A stretch of 64,000 nt of DNA, from NCBI RefSeq assembly GCF_007904085.1, contig NZ_CP042326.1, positions 3,162,001 to 3,226,000 on the forward strand, read 5' to 3'. Origin of the DNA: Euhalothece natronophila Z-M001. Its GTDB lineage: Bacteria > Cyanobacteriota > Cyanobacteriia > Cyanobacteriales > Rubidibacteraceae. The notes under the pieces were generated by a model. It saw only the letters and a list, made by a program, of their open reading frames with translations. It had not been told where the DNA came from and ran no database searches. The position numbers and the translations under genes are program-made. Shown here one piece after another: positions 54,309 through 63,195 of the stretch. How positions within the stretch are numbered: the stretch's first letter is position 1; each line of letters starts with the position of its first letter.

Positions 54309-55505
54309 TTAAGTCACTGTTGTAATATCTTTTTCTCGTCCTGAACAATTAATGACGACGGTTTCTTCAGGGGAAATAATCCCTTTTTCAGCTAGCTTCA
54401 CGACTCCCATAAAAGTCACGGCGGTTGCTGGTTCTACTAAAAGACCTTCGCTTGTCGCTAATTGTTGCACCATTGCCCAGGCTTCGGCATCGGTTACTGT
54501 GGCACAGTTGCCACCATGAGTATCGAGATGTTGTTTAAGGAGATGATAGGCAATGCCCGGATTGCCAGTGGCTAAAGTCGCGATCGCGGTTTCTGGGGAA
54601 TTGACAACGGAAACGTTTTGTTCTCCACCATGAAAACTATTAGCAATGGGGGCACATCCAGCAGACTGAACCAAGCCTAATGCAGGAATTTTATCCACTA
54701 ACCCCAGGGCTTTTAATTCCTTAAATCCTTTTGCCACTCCTACCGGCCCCATGCCACCACTCACGCCCTGTATATACCAATCTGGTGAACACCAACCCAA
54801 CTGTTCAGCAATTTCAAAGCCCATGGTTTTCATACTTTCCACCCCAGCAAAGGTTTTAATGCCTTGATCGAGGAAAATCCCCTGATTCTTAGCAAATTGG
54901 GCTGCCATTGCTTTTGCTTGATCATAAGTGCCCTCTACTGCCATCACTTTTGCCCCATATAAACTGGCTTCTTTAATTTTGGTAGGGGAAACCCCTTGGG
55001 GAAAAAACGCATAAACCTGAATCCCAGCCCTGGCAGCATAAGCAGAATACGCGATCGCGACATTCCCCGTTGAGGCTAACACCAGATCATTAATTCCTTG
55101 TTCTTTTAGAAAGGAAATCGCCACAGTTGCTTGTCGATCCTTAAAAGTAGCAGTTGGGCCCTGTCGTTCATCCTTGAGATAAACATTAGACAGCCCAATT
55201 TTGCTTCCAAAACGTTTTAAGGGAATTAAAGGAGTCCATCCTTCCCCAAACGTAACCGCCATGTCCCAATTTACTAGAGGGAGTAATTCCCAATAGCGCC
55301 ATAAACTCCCCGGACGTTGTAAAAGCTGATTTTTCCAATTTAGAAAGTGATCGCTACCCAAATCATAATGAACATTGAGTAAGTATTGATTACAATTAGG
55401 GTTAGGACATTGGCTATTCACTTTTACTGTAGAAAATTGAGTTAACTTCTCTTTCGGTACAGAATAACCACAACCATCACACCGAAGACTAAAACGATTC
55501 CACAT
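54309..55505 (-). CDS. thrC: threonine synthase
   Basis: 398 residues. A Cys-rich N-terminus (CDGCGYSVP...CPNPNC) resembles a zinc ribbon, as in longer ThrC forms. The PLP fold-type II core has GPTATFKDRQATVAI with the PLP Lys, ASTGNVAIAYSAYAA, GVSGGMGPVGVAKGF as the phosphate loop and a C-terminal VINCSGREKDI. It converts O-phosphohomoserine to threonine. Confidence 0.94.
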   Translation of the reverse strand: MWNRFSLRCDGCGYSVPKEKLTQFSTVKVNSQCPNPNCNQYLLNVHYDLGSDHFLNWKNQLLQRPGSLWRYWELLPLVNWDMAVTFGEGWTPLIPLKRFGSKIGLSNVYLKDERQGPTATFKDRQATVAISFLKEQGINDLVLASTGNVAIAYSAYAARAGIQVYAFFPQGVSPTKIKEASLYGAKVMAVEGTYDQAKAMAAQFAKNQGIFLDQGIKTFAGVESMKTMGFEIAEQLGWCSPDWYIQGVSGGMGPVGVAKGFKELKALGLVDKIPALGLVQSAGCAPIANSFHGGEQNVSVVNSPETAIATLATGNPGIAYHLLKQHLDTHGGNCATVTDAEAWAMVQQLATSEGLLVEPATAVTFMGVVKLAEKGIISPEETVVINCSGREKDITTVT

Positions 55506-55843
55506 TACCTACCTACTATTTAGAGAACTTTCCTCATTATTTTGCCACCTTCCCTCTTTTGTGAGTATTATTTCTGCAATATTCAGGCACTTTATTTTTT
55601 CAAAGGGAAGGGATACTCCTTTATTAGAACATCCATTCGTAAAATTCAACCTTAACCTCATCAACTAGTATGGTGAGATATCCTTTAATGCTTAATTCCG
55701 TGGAAATTGAGGAAAACTTAAAGAAAATCTTTATAAAATTAACGGCTAAAACCTCTAAAACTTGCTTAAAAATTCACGTTTTTTCCGCTAGAATGGGAAG
55801 TTGACAATCCTAGACAAGATTTCAAACAAATTCAATAATATAC

Positions 55844-56323
55844 ATGGTTGCTCTAATTTTCTTCATTAGTGCCTTTATTCTCGCTAGCTTAGTGGAATAT
55901 TGGATACACCGATTGATGCACTCTTCCGAAAAGTTAGGAGAACGTCACCGAGATCATCATCGCCGTAATGAAGGGCAGGGCGTACTTTGGGAATTTTTAG
56001 ATTATCTCAAAGGCACTCTAGTGATCATGCTAATTCCCTTTTTCTTTTCTTTGGAAGCTGGAATCGGTTGGATGCTAGGGGGAATAGCGTATGCTGCTTT
56101 TTCTGCTTATGCCCATCAACTGCAACATGATAACCCCAGACGATGCTTCTGGATGAAAATGCCTGTCCATTATGTTCATCACAAGTATGGAATGTGGTAT
56201 CACAATTTTGGTTTAGGGGTTGATTGGTGGGATCATGTGTTTGGCACTTATAAATTAGTGGATTGGGTGACAGAAGAGGAACTGTCTCAGCAGGCAGGAT
56301 ATTTTACTCTCAAATGGTGGTAA
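55844..56323 (+). CDS. fatty acid hydroxylase/sterol desaturase-type membrane enzyme
   Basis: 159 residues with two or three spans and four His clusters: WIHRLMH, ERHRDHHRRN, HQLQHDNPRR and HYVHHKYGMWYH. This matches the FA_hydroxylase superfamily, which binds two irons through the His boxes; beta-carotene hydroxylase-like activity is also possible. The preceding 340 bp hold no gene. Confidence 0.87.
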   Translation: MVALIFFISAFILASLVEYWIHRLMHSSEKLGERHRDHHRRNEGQGVLWEFLDYLKGTLVIMLIPFFFSLEAGIGWMLGGIAYAAFSAYAHQLQHDNPRRCFWMKMPVHYVHHKYGMWYHNFGLGVDWWDHVFGTYKLVDWVTEEELSQQAGYFTLKWW

Positions 56324-56416
56324 ATGAGTTAGACTGTCAGAGCTAGAAAAGCTGAAATTCCCCATCCCTATCCACTGGCTCAAGTTTCACAAATTATTAA
56401 TAAAAGGAGGATGAGA

Positions 56417-56731
56417 TTGACTTACTTCCAACAAGCAAAAGAATCTTTTATTGCCGGTCATCAACATCCAATAAATCAAGCCTTACACCACATGGCTAAT
56501 TTGCTAGTATTTATTGGAATTGGTTTATTATTTGTTGATTGGCGATTGACATTAATCTGTGGGATTTTAACCCAAATTTTTGCTATTGGGGGACACATCT
56601 TATTTGAAAAGAACGAACCAGCTTTTAAGCAATACCCAGGCATTGTCATTTTAGTTTCCATTAGTTGGTCATTAGGAAATTGGTTTGGCTTACGACAGTT
56701 ATTTCAACAAACCAAACAACAGTCCAATTAA
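56417..56731 (+). CDS. Mpo1-like (DUF962) membrane protein
   Basis: About 104 residues. HQHPINQALHHMANLLVFIGIGLL and GGHILFEKNEPAFKQYP are the DUF962/Mpo1 pattern; the yeast protein is an Fe-dependent dioxygenase of 2-hydroxy fatty acids. Hence it may work with the hydroxylase gene just upstream. AAAGGAGG abuts the ATG at 56411 and is properly spaced for the TTG at 56417, so I take TTG as start. Confidence 0.78.
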   Translation: MTYFQQAKESFIAGHQHPINQALHHMANLLVFIGIGLLFVDWRLTLICGILTQIFAIGGHILFEKNEPAFKQYPGIVILVSISWSLGNWFGLRQLFQQTKQQSN

Positions 56732-56772
56732 TCTAAAATATTGCACATCGTTAATACGAGGAGTTTGAGTGA

Positions 56773-58164
56773 ATGTATAACGGTTTATTAGTTATTGATG
56801 CGGATGCCCATAAGTTAGAAAATCCGCTCATTATGCGCGATTATTTAGAAGCTGAATATCGCGATCGGATCGGCTTAGTGGTGGATAGCTTAGGGGATCA
56901 ACGGGCGCGAGTGGTGGATTGGAATCCACAAACCAAGGAAAATGATTTGGTGCGGATGTTTCCAAAACCCCAAGGTTTAGGGAAAGGAGGCTTTCGGACG
57001 CTTCACCCTGAAACAACCTTAGGGGCGATGTTTAATAAAATTCGTCTCGAACACATGGATCAGGAAGGGATTGATATTCATGCTATTTATGGATCACTCA
57101 ATCTCATTTTTTCTAGCATTCTTGATAAAGACCTAGCTATTGCCCTATGTAAGGCTTACAATAACTACATGGCCGATGATTGTAAGGGGTATAATAATCG
57201 CTTACAACCCATTGGGGTGATTTCCTTACAAGATGTGGATGAAGCGGTGAAAGAAATGTACCGTTGTGTCAACGAATTGGGGATGATCTCGGTGGCAGTT
57301 GCGCCGAATCTCCCCATTCCTCATCCCAAAGCCCCGGATGCTTTCCCTGAGGTTCGCACTTGTAAGGCAATTTCTCACCCTGATTTCCGTCCTATTTTAC
57401 AAGCAGCAGTTGATCTCGATATTGGGCTAGGCATTCATGGCGGTCCCGGTTCTGATATGGTCGGTGGCATTGCCGATCACATGGAAACCTTTATTCTCCA
57501 CCATATTTTTGTCCAACGGAATCAGCAGCAGTTGGCGTTAGCACGGATGGTGTTTGATGGGGCATTTGAAGAGTTCCCTAATCTTCGTGTTGGCTTCTTA
57601 GAAGGGGGATGTGGTTGGATTCCTGATCTTGCCCATGCGTTTCATGAACACTGGGAAAAACGGATTCGCGACTTTGATCCCAAAAATCCCTATCGCCCCT
57701 CTTTAATGGATTTTACCAAGTTAATGGTTCAAGAACGTGGTGGTGAGAATAACGTGAATATTATCTCCCAGGCGCGAAACTTGTTTGATCTGTTGTGGAA
57801 CAAGCAGACTGATCCCAGCAAAATTGAGGATGACAGTCTCTATGAACATTATCACTTGCGCGATCGCGATCCCCTGGATTATTTCAAACGGGGACAGATT
57901 TTTGCCTCCTTTGAATCTGATGATCCCGGCCCCTCCTATCTTCCCCAAGCTATGGGCGAAATGGGTAAACAGATTGCTTGCTTCTCAGGAGATTATGGTC
58001 ACTGGGATGGCGTATTAAAAGACTGTGTTAGCGACGCTGCCAACATTGCTGACTATGATCGCGATTACCTAGGACGATTACTAGGCGGTAACGCCTTAAA
58101 ATTCTATGGTCAACGTTTGCGGAACGTAATTCCCGAAAATCTTGCAGTTGCCGCCACCTACTAA
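56773..58164 (+). CDS. amidohydrolase-superfamily protein
   Basis: 463 residues, ACMSD-like TIM-barrel. The N-terminal LLVIDADAHKLENP gives DADAH instead of the usual metal-binding HxH, so metal binding may differ. Later metal-type residues are in GLGIHGGPGSDM (His), LEGGCGWIPDLAHAFHEHW and CFSGDYGHWDG (Asp). Substrate unknown. It follows the Mpo1-like gene by 41 bp in the same direction, with its own GAGGAG site, and a terminator candidate stands after it. Confidence 0.87.
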   Translation: MYNGLLVIDADAHKLENPLIMRDYLEAEYRDRIGLVVDSLGDQRARVVDWNPQTKENDLVRMFPKPQGLGKGGFRTLHPETTLGAMFNKIRLEHMDQEGIDIHAIYGSLNLIFSSILDKDLAIALCKAYNNYMADDCKGYNNRLQPIGVISLQDVDEAVKEMYRCVNELGMISVAVAPNLPIPHPKAPDAFPEVRTCKAISHPDFRPILQAAVDLDIGLGIHGGPGSDMVGGIADHMETFILHHIFVQRNQQQLALARMVFDGAFEEFPNLRVGFLEGGCGWIPDLAHAFHEHWEKRIRDFDPKNPYRPSLMDFTKLMVQERGGENNVNIISQARNLFDLLWNKQTDPSKIEDDSLYEHYHLRDRDPLDYFKRGQIFASFESDDPGPSYLPQAMGEMGKQIACFSGDYGHWDGVLKDCVSDAANIADYDRDYLGRLLGGNALKFYGQRLRNVIPENLAVAATY

Positions 58165-58174
58165 GAGTAATTCC

Positions 58175-58219
58175 AAATTTCCCCCGACTAACGCTTTAAG
58201 TGTAGTGGGGGATTTCTAT
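58175..58219 (+). terminator. terminator candidate after the amidohydrolase gene
   Basis: TCCCCCGACTA pairs with TAGTGGGGGA around a loop of roughly 15 bases and is followed by a T-rich stretch (TTTCTATT). Confidence 0.7.
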
Positions 58220-58241
58220 TAATTTTTAAGATAGGAGAATC

Positions 58242-59024
58242 ATGGAAATCAAATATTGCCAACATCCTGATGGCACTCAAATCGCTTATCGTCATCATCC
58301 TGCCTCCTCTGAACAAAATCATCAGCCAGGACTCTTATTTCTCCCTGGGTATGGTTCAGATATGGAGGGAACCAAGGCGACTACAATCTTTTCTTGGGCA
58401 AAGCAACAAGGGGTTCAAGCAACTTTAATGGATTATGGGGGGCATGGTAACTCTAGCGGTGAATTTCGGGAAGGAACATTAGGTCAATGGACAAATCATG
58501 CCCGTTATATCTTGGAAACAATCACCTCAGGGCCACAAATTTTGATCGGTTCTTCCATGGGAGGCTGGATCATGATGTTGTTGGCACTACAATATCCACA
58601 ACGGATTTCTGGTTTAATGGGGATTGCCACTGCCATTGACTTTATCTCGGAGTTGGTTCTACCGAATCTGAGTGAGCAGCAAAAGGAAGCGTTAAAAGTC
58701 AAAGGCGAAACAATCCTCGATTATAGTGGTTTACCGCTAACCCAGCGTTATGTGGAGGAAGCAGTGAGTCATAATCTCTTGAAAAATAAACATCTCCATG
58801 ACCTTACTTGTCCTGTCACTTTAATTCATGGCTTGCAGGATAGTGTCATTCCTTGGCGGTGGAGTTGTCAGTTGCAACAAGAATTAGGGAGTGATGAGGT
58901 GACGCTGGTTGTAATCAAACAGGGAAATCATCGACTTTCTGACCCGCAAAGCCTTGATCTTCTCGTGGATAATTTAGCAAGACTTTGGAAAAGGGCTAGC
59001 ACTCCTTTTCCTGATTCCCTGTAA
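58242..59024 (+). CDS. alpha/beta hydrolase
   Basis: 260 residues. Oxyanion strand LLFLPGYGSDMEG, nucleophile elbow IGSSMGGWIMMLLAL, acid in LIHGLQDSVIP and His in QGNHRLSDPQ complete a catalytic triad. Serine-esterase or acylhydrolase type; similar proteins are conserved in cyanobacteria. Substrate unknown. Confidence 0.88.
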   Translation: MEIKYCQHPDGTQIAYRHHPASSEQNHQPGLLFLPGYGSDMEGTKATTIFSWAKQQGVQATLMDYGGHGNSSGEFREGTLGQWTNHARYILETITSGPQILIGSSMGGWIMMLLALQYPQRISGLMGIATAIDFISELVLPNLSEQQKEALKVKGETILDYSGLPLTQRYVEEAVSHNLLKNKHLHDLTCPVTLIHGLQDSVIPWRWSCQLQQELGSDEVTLVVIKQGNHRLSDPQSLDLLVDNLARLWKRASTPFPDSL

Positions 59025-59139
59025 TTCTAGAACAAGGGAAGGACTACCGAGAGTTTTTCTAATGTGGTGAATTTGTGGTGAATTGTCCGACTTATCTCGG
59101 TAACAATCAGAAATTAACTCGTAGGGAAACAAAAAAGAA

Positions 59140-59233
59140 GATCCGGAAGATGCGCCTATCGTAAGCATCCCTTATTGCTGCTACCTTCCGGTCCTGACAA
59201 GGTTCGGGCGTTACGATCGCGCAACTCCAGATC
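59140..59233 (-). ncRNA. ffs: signal recognition particle RNA (4.5S type)
   Basis: The minus strand contains the invariant SRP tip CAGGACCGGAAGGTAGCAGC and the next GGATGC, enclosed by ends that pair (GATCTGGAG...CTTCCGGATC). The small bacterial form of about 95 nt binds Ffh and targets membrane proteins to the translocon. A HIP1 site lies in the 5' strand of the stem. Ends are placed from pairing and may be off by a few bases. Confidence 0.93.
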
Positions 59234-59268
59234 AACTCTATACTAACATAAATGAGGAGAAAACGCGA

Positions 59269-59547
59269 TTACTCCACCACAATTCGCCACTCATGGAGTT
59301 CATAACTGACACAACCATTTTTTACAAGGGGATCATTCTCGACAATAGTTTGAGCCTCTTCTAGACTCGCGGCTTCAAATAAAAGCATCCCTCCCCCATA
59401 ATCTCCCCAATAACCACTACGAGCAGAATACCCTTTGCTAATTAAGTCTTTCACATAGGCAACATGATCAGGAACATATTGATCAAAGGTCGGTTTATCA
59501 ACAATTCCTTTTTCAATTTTTACAAATAACGGCATTTTAAAAATCAA
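59269..59547 (-). CDS. YciI-family protein
   Basis: 92 residues, the size of a single YciI domain. Signature: HVAYVKDLISKGYSARSGYWGDYGGGMLLFEAASLEEAQTIVENDPL. The family has a ferredoxin-like fold and possible ring-cleavage-type chemistry; role not known. Transcribed away from the 2'-5' RNA ligase-like gene. Confidence 0.9.
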   Translation of the reverse strand: MIFKMPLFVKIEKGIVDKPTFDQYVPDHVAYVKDLISKGYSARSGYWGDYGGGMLLFEAASLEEAQTIVENDPLVKNGCVSYELHEWRIVVE

Positions 59548-59594
59548 TCATTATTTAAGATGGAAAACTAAGCAAGAAAAAAGGCAATGAGACT

Positions 59595-60152
59595 GTGAGT
59601 AATAAACAACTGTGCTTTATTGCACTCCTTCCTCCTCCTATAGTTCAAGCAGAAGCCAATGCGATTAAAGATCATTTTGCAACTGCTTATGAAAGTTCCC
59701 ATGCCAAAAATTCTCCTCCCCATATTACCCTACAACCCCCATTTAAATGGAATAAAAACGAGCTGAGCCACCTTAAAACGACTCTCAGGGATTTTTCCCA
59801 TTGCCAACCTGCTATTCCTGTTACTTTATCAGGTTTTGGCGCTTTTCCTCCTCGTGTCATTTATATTCATGTTGAGAAAACCCCAGAACTTTTAAAAATT
59901 CAAAGCTCTTTGTTAGTCTATTTAGAGCAACAGCTGGGGTTAGTTGATTCCATCGCCCAATCTCGACCATTTGTTCCTCATATGACAGTTGCCTTTCGAG
60001 ACTTAAGTAAAGCCAACTTTCATCAAGCATGGCAATTTTATAAGCAGCAACCATTTGAGTACCAATTTACTGTGAATGAATTAACTCTCCTTCTGCACAA
60101 TGGTAAATTTTGGGAGATAGAAGAAACCTTTTCCTTTTCCCCTAATATTTAG
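59595..60152 (+). CDS. 2'-5' RNA ligase/cyclic phosphodiesterase family protein
   Basis: 185 residues, GTG start. It has the two HXTX motifs of the 2H phosphoesterase superfamily: HITLQPPFKW at about residue 40 and HMTVAFRDL at about 130. Members open cyclic phosphates or join 2'-5' RNA ends. The C-terminus overlaps the convergent LapA-like gene by 11 bp. Confidence 0.9.
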   Translation: MSNKQLCFIALLPPPIVQAEANAIKDHFATAYESSHAKNSPPHITLQPPFKWNKNELSHLKTTLRDFSHCQPAIPVTLSGFGAFPPRVIYIHVEKTPELLKIQSSLLVYLEQQLGLVDSIAQSRPFVPHMTVAFRDLSKANFHQAWQFYKQQPFEYQFTVNELTLLLHNGKFWEIEETFSFSPNI

Positions 60153-60366
60153 AACTCTTAACGGGAAATAGAGCAGGAAGAATAGCCCCCAAAACCAAGC
60201 CCACGCTGAAACTAAAGACTAAAAGAACCCCAAACGGAATTTGTACAGAGCGATAAATTAAAAATTGCACCGAGATTGCGCTAATATTTTGGATAGAAAT
60301 AACTGATATGATTACCATGCCAATAGCAATGATTAAAAAAGCAGTAATGATTGCGAGTCTTTTCAT
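60142..60366 (-). CDS. LapA-domain (DUF1049) membrane protein
   Basis: 74 residues with two membrane spans (IITAFLIIAIGMVIISVI, and FGVLLVFSFSVGLVLGAIL) separated by the typical NISAISVQFLIYRSVQIP beta-type segment. Similar small proteins in other bacteria act in lipopolysaccharide or membrane assembly; role here unknown. Confidence 0.85.
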   Translation of the reverse strand: MKRLAIITAFLIIAIGMVIISVISIQNISAISVQFLIYRSVQIPFGVLLVFSFSVGLVLGAILPALFPVKSSKY

Positions 60367-60472
60367 AATTTTCCCTAAGCTGACTGAATTGCTAAATTAA
60401 ATGCTAAATTAGCTTATATAACATTGTTTGCTTTCTGTAAGATGTTGAAAACAAGTTTTCCAAGAAATCATT

Positions 60473-61027
60473 GTGAGTCAGGCTGAACCTTCCGATTTAG
60501 AAAACCTCCAAGCTGAAGTTACCCGCCTTAAAGAAGAACTTACATTGCGAGATCAACTTGTCGAGCAGCTCTCGCAAGAACTATTTAGGCTTTTCAAGGA
60601 TAACTCTAACTTCGCTGTCTCTAACCAAGACACAGAACAGTCTTTATCGCAAATTGATCGATTAAAAGCACAAATTGCTGAAATTGATGAACAAGTTCAA
60701 TTTTATCAAAAGCAAATTGAGACTCGTAATGCTGAAATTGAGCAACTACAAACTAAGGTCAAAACCCTCACTGAAAGGAATAAAAACTTAGAACAAATGC
60801 TTGAAGAGTTACCCCAAGTCTATCGCCAAAAGTTTACTCAGCGAATGCAACCTATTAAAGACAAAGTTGAAAGCCTACAACAGGAGAACCAGCAACTACA
60901 GGCAAAATTACAAGCTCTAACCTATCGCTTAGCGGTGAGAAACCGCTCTCATAACGATAATCAAGTTGATTTACCTGATTTCCAGCAAACTGACTCTAGC
61001 CAATTTTCTAATCGTGGGAATGTATAA
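60473..61027 (+). CDS. coiled-coil protein of cyanobacterial type (Npun_F5560-like)
   Basis: 184 residues, GTG start, nearly all coiled coil from residue 5 to 150 (LENLQAEVTRLKEELTLRDQLVEQLSQELFRLFK at the start). No membrane segment. It resembles a conserved cyanobacterial family of unknown role; the name is from recalled pattern. It overlaps the next gene by 8 bp and so forms a coupled pair. Confidence 0.72.
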   Translation: MSQAEPSDLENLQAEVTRLKEELTLRDQLVEQLSQELFRLFKDNSNFAVSNQDTEQSLSQIDRLKAQIAEIDEQVQFYQKQIETRNAEIEQLQTKVKTLTERNKNLEQMLEELPQVYRQKFTQRMQPIKDKVESLQQENQQLQAKLQALTYRLAVRNRSHNDNQVDLPDFQQTDSSQFSNRGNV

Positions 61028-61727
61028 AGTTTTAGTAATTATCAACGCACAACAAGTTTCCCATCAAGGGACTGTTCTTTCTACCTCTCCGGCTACTCAA
61101 CGAATGATCAGCACTTTCAAAGATGCAATTACCCATGAAAGTGAGGAAGAAAATATTATTAAAGTGGTTGCCTCGCATCAACTCTTACCTGAGAGTAATT
61201 GGTATCAGCCAAGTGATGCCAGTTGGCTTTATTGCCCTTTAACGATTGAGTTACCTCCTCAGTTTGACTTCCCTGCAGCAAAATTATTTCAAGCCTGTCG
61301 GGATATTAAAGGCACTCGACAATGGGTGAAAAAAAATTTTAATACTTTAACTGGTAACCAAATCAATAAAAATTGGCATGGCAATTATTGGCTACCGATT
61401 ATATATACAGCCAAGGGGCCCATGTATGGAGAAGTAATTGGCGAAGGGGAACTTCCAAATTCTTACCAGCAACCGATTGATTTTCCCGACCAAATCCGAA
61501 AACCCCTTTATTATTTAGGGTATGAATTATTAGAAGCACTGCAAGCTCAACCGAGTGTCTATTTACTACAATTTGGCTTACAAGAAGAGGAATTAGTCTT
61601 TGACCGTATTTGGCCATTTCCTGCTGCTCCTGCCCTAGCTAGTGTCGGGATACAAGAACCAAATCTCTATATTTGTCATTGGCAGTGTTTAACTAAACAG
61701 CCAATTCGTGATCTTGTAATTGCTTAG
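61020..61727 (+). CDS. conserved hypothetical cyanobacterial protein
   Basis: About 236 residues from ATG 61020 (MYKVLVIINAQQVSHQGTVLSTSP), which overlaps the previous stop by 8 bp; an ATT-containing upstream reading is discarded. Mixed alpha/beta, no membrane span or motif recognised. Notable parts are FQACRDIKGTRQWVKKNF and the Trp-rich NWHGNYWLPIIY. Function unknown; probably works with the coiled-coil partner. Confidence 0.75.
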   Translation: MYKVLVIINAQQVSHQGTVLSTSPATQRMISTFKDAITHESEEENIIKVVASHQLLPESNWYQPSDASWLYCPLTIELPPQFDFPAAKLFQACRDIKGTRQWVKKNFNTLTGNQINKNWHGNYWLPIIYTAKGPMYGEVIGEGELPNSYQQPIDFPDQIRKPLYYLGYELLEALQAQPSVYLLQFGLQEEELVFDRIWPFPAAPALASVGIQEPNLYICHWQCLTKQPIRDLVIA

Positions 61728-61883
61728 TAGTAGAGGTTTACCACAACAATTTACAATTTTTAACGTCTGCTTTCAAAATTGGGAATTATTAAATTAATAT
61801 AAAGAGCATGATGATTTACTGTATTGAGTAGTATCAGCATTTGTTACTAGTAGTAGCCAATGTTGGATTACCAGTAAACAGAA

Positions 61884-63188
61884 ATGAATAAAATCAAAGA
61901 CTTGCTCTTAAATTTTTTCCCTCTAGCTATGGGGAAAAGGCTGAAATCTGCAATTATCTTCTTGGCAATAGTTATCTCCATTCCTTTGCTTATTGTTGCC
62001 GTACGCAGTCAACAGCCCGTGACCATTGATGTTTTAGTCTGGGCGGTAGAAAGTGAGCAAATGGAAGATATTGTTGCTGATTTTAATGAAGATAATCCTG
62101 ATATTAATATCAATGTGATTGAAGGGCCCAACGAAACCGACCAAGTGGAAGACCTATACACCGCCTCTTTCTTATTAGGAGATTCTCCCTATGACTTGGT
62201 TTATATGGATATTGTTTGGACTCCTAAATTTGCCGCCGCAGGTTGGTTAAAAGACCTCTCAGAATATGTGTCAGAGGAAGAATTAGATGAGTTTTTAGAG
62301 GGAGATGTCAATGGCGGGATGTATCAAGGAAAACTCTATCGGATGCCTTTTCGCACTGATGCGGGAATGCTTTATTACCGTAGCGACTTGCTAGAAGAAG
62401 CTGGCTATGATCCTCCAGAGACATTTTCTGATTTAATGGAAATTTCTCAATCTCTACAAGCAGAAGAAAAAGCCCCTTGGGGTTATACCTGGCAAGGGCG
62501 ACAGTATGAAGGGATTTCTGCCATGTTTGTGGAGGTTTTAGCTGGGTTTGATGCCTTTTGGATTGACCCTGACACCCTAGAAGTGGGACTTGATGAACCC
62601 AATGCTATTGAAGCAGCCCAGTTTCTAAAAAGCACTATTGAAGAAGGGGTGTCTCCGCCAGGGGTTACGACTTATGAAGAAGAAGATACTCGCCGTCTAT
62701 TTGAGAATGGAGAAACAGTTTTCCTCAGAAATTGGCCCTATGTTTATGGGTTAGCAGCTGATTCAGACATTGCTGGTAAATTTGATATTCAACCGATGGT
62801 AAGTACCCCAGAAGGGCGCAGTGGTGCTTGTCAAGGTGGTTGGGGCTTTGGCATTGCTGAGAGTACCAATCATCCTGATGAAGCCTGGGAAGTGATTGAA
62901 TACTTTACGAAAGCGGAAACACAAAAACGCTATGCCCTAGAAGAGGGACAAACTCCCACTCGACGGGAGTTATTTGAGGATCCTGAATTAGTGGAAGAAT
63001 ATGAGTATCTTCCTGAGTTACTAGAAGTTTTACAGAATGCAGTGTTACGTCCCGCGATCGCGCAATATCCTCAAGCCTCTGATATTTTACAGCGTTATCT
63101 CAGTGCCGCTATTTCTGGAACCATGACCCCTGAACGGGCAATGAATGCAGCCGCTAGAGAAACCCGTAGGTTATTAGAACGTTCTTAG
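61884..63188 (+). CDS. sugar ABC transporter substrate-binding protein
   Basis: 434 residues. An N-terminal membrane segment (AIIFLAIVISIPLLIVAV) anchors the protein at the outer face of the plasma membrane; there is no Cys lipobox. The rest is a family 1 solute-binding fold: VLVWAVESEQMEDIVADFNEDNP, DLVYMDIVWTPKFAAAGWL, YRMPFRTDAGMLYYRSDLL and GGWGFGIAESTNHPDEAWEVIEYF. Similar to trehalose/maltose/glucosylglycerol binding proteins (GgtB group). Permease follows after 7 bp. Confidence 0.9.
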   Translation: MNKIKDLLLNFFPLAMGKRLKSAIIFLAIVISIPLLIVAVRSQQPVTIDVLVWAVESEQMEDIVADFNEDNPDININVIEGPNETDQVEDLYTASFLLGDSPYDLVYMDIVWTPKFAAAGWLKDLSEYVSEEELDEFLEGDVNGGMYQGKLYRMPFRTDAGMLYYRSDLLEEAGYDPPETFSDLMEISQSLQAEEKAPWGYTWQGRQYEGISAMFVEVLAGFDAFWIDPDTLEVGLDEPNAIEAAQFLKSTIEEGVSPPGVTTYEEEDTRRLFENGETVFLRNWPYVYGLAADSDIAGKFDIQPMVSTPEGRSGACQGGWGFGIAESTNHPDEAWEVIEYFTKAETQKRYALEEGQTPTRRELFEDPELVEEYEYLPELLEVLQNAVLRPAIAQYPQASDILQRYLSAAISGTMTPERAMNAAARETRRLLERS

Positions 63189-63195
63189 GTAAGCT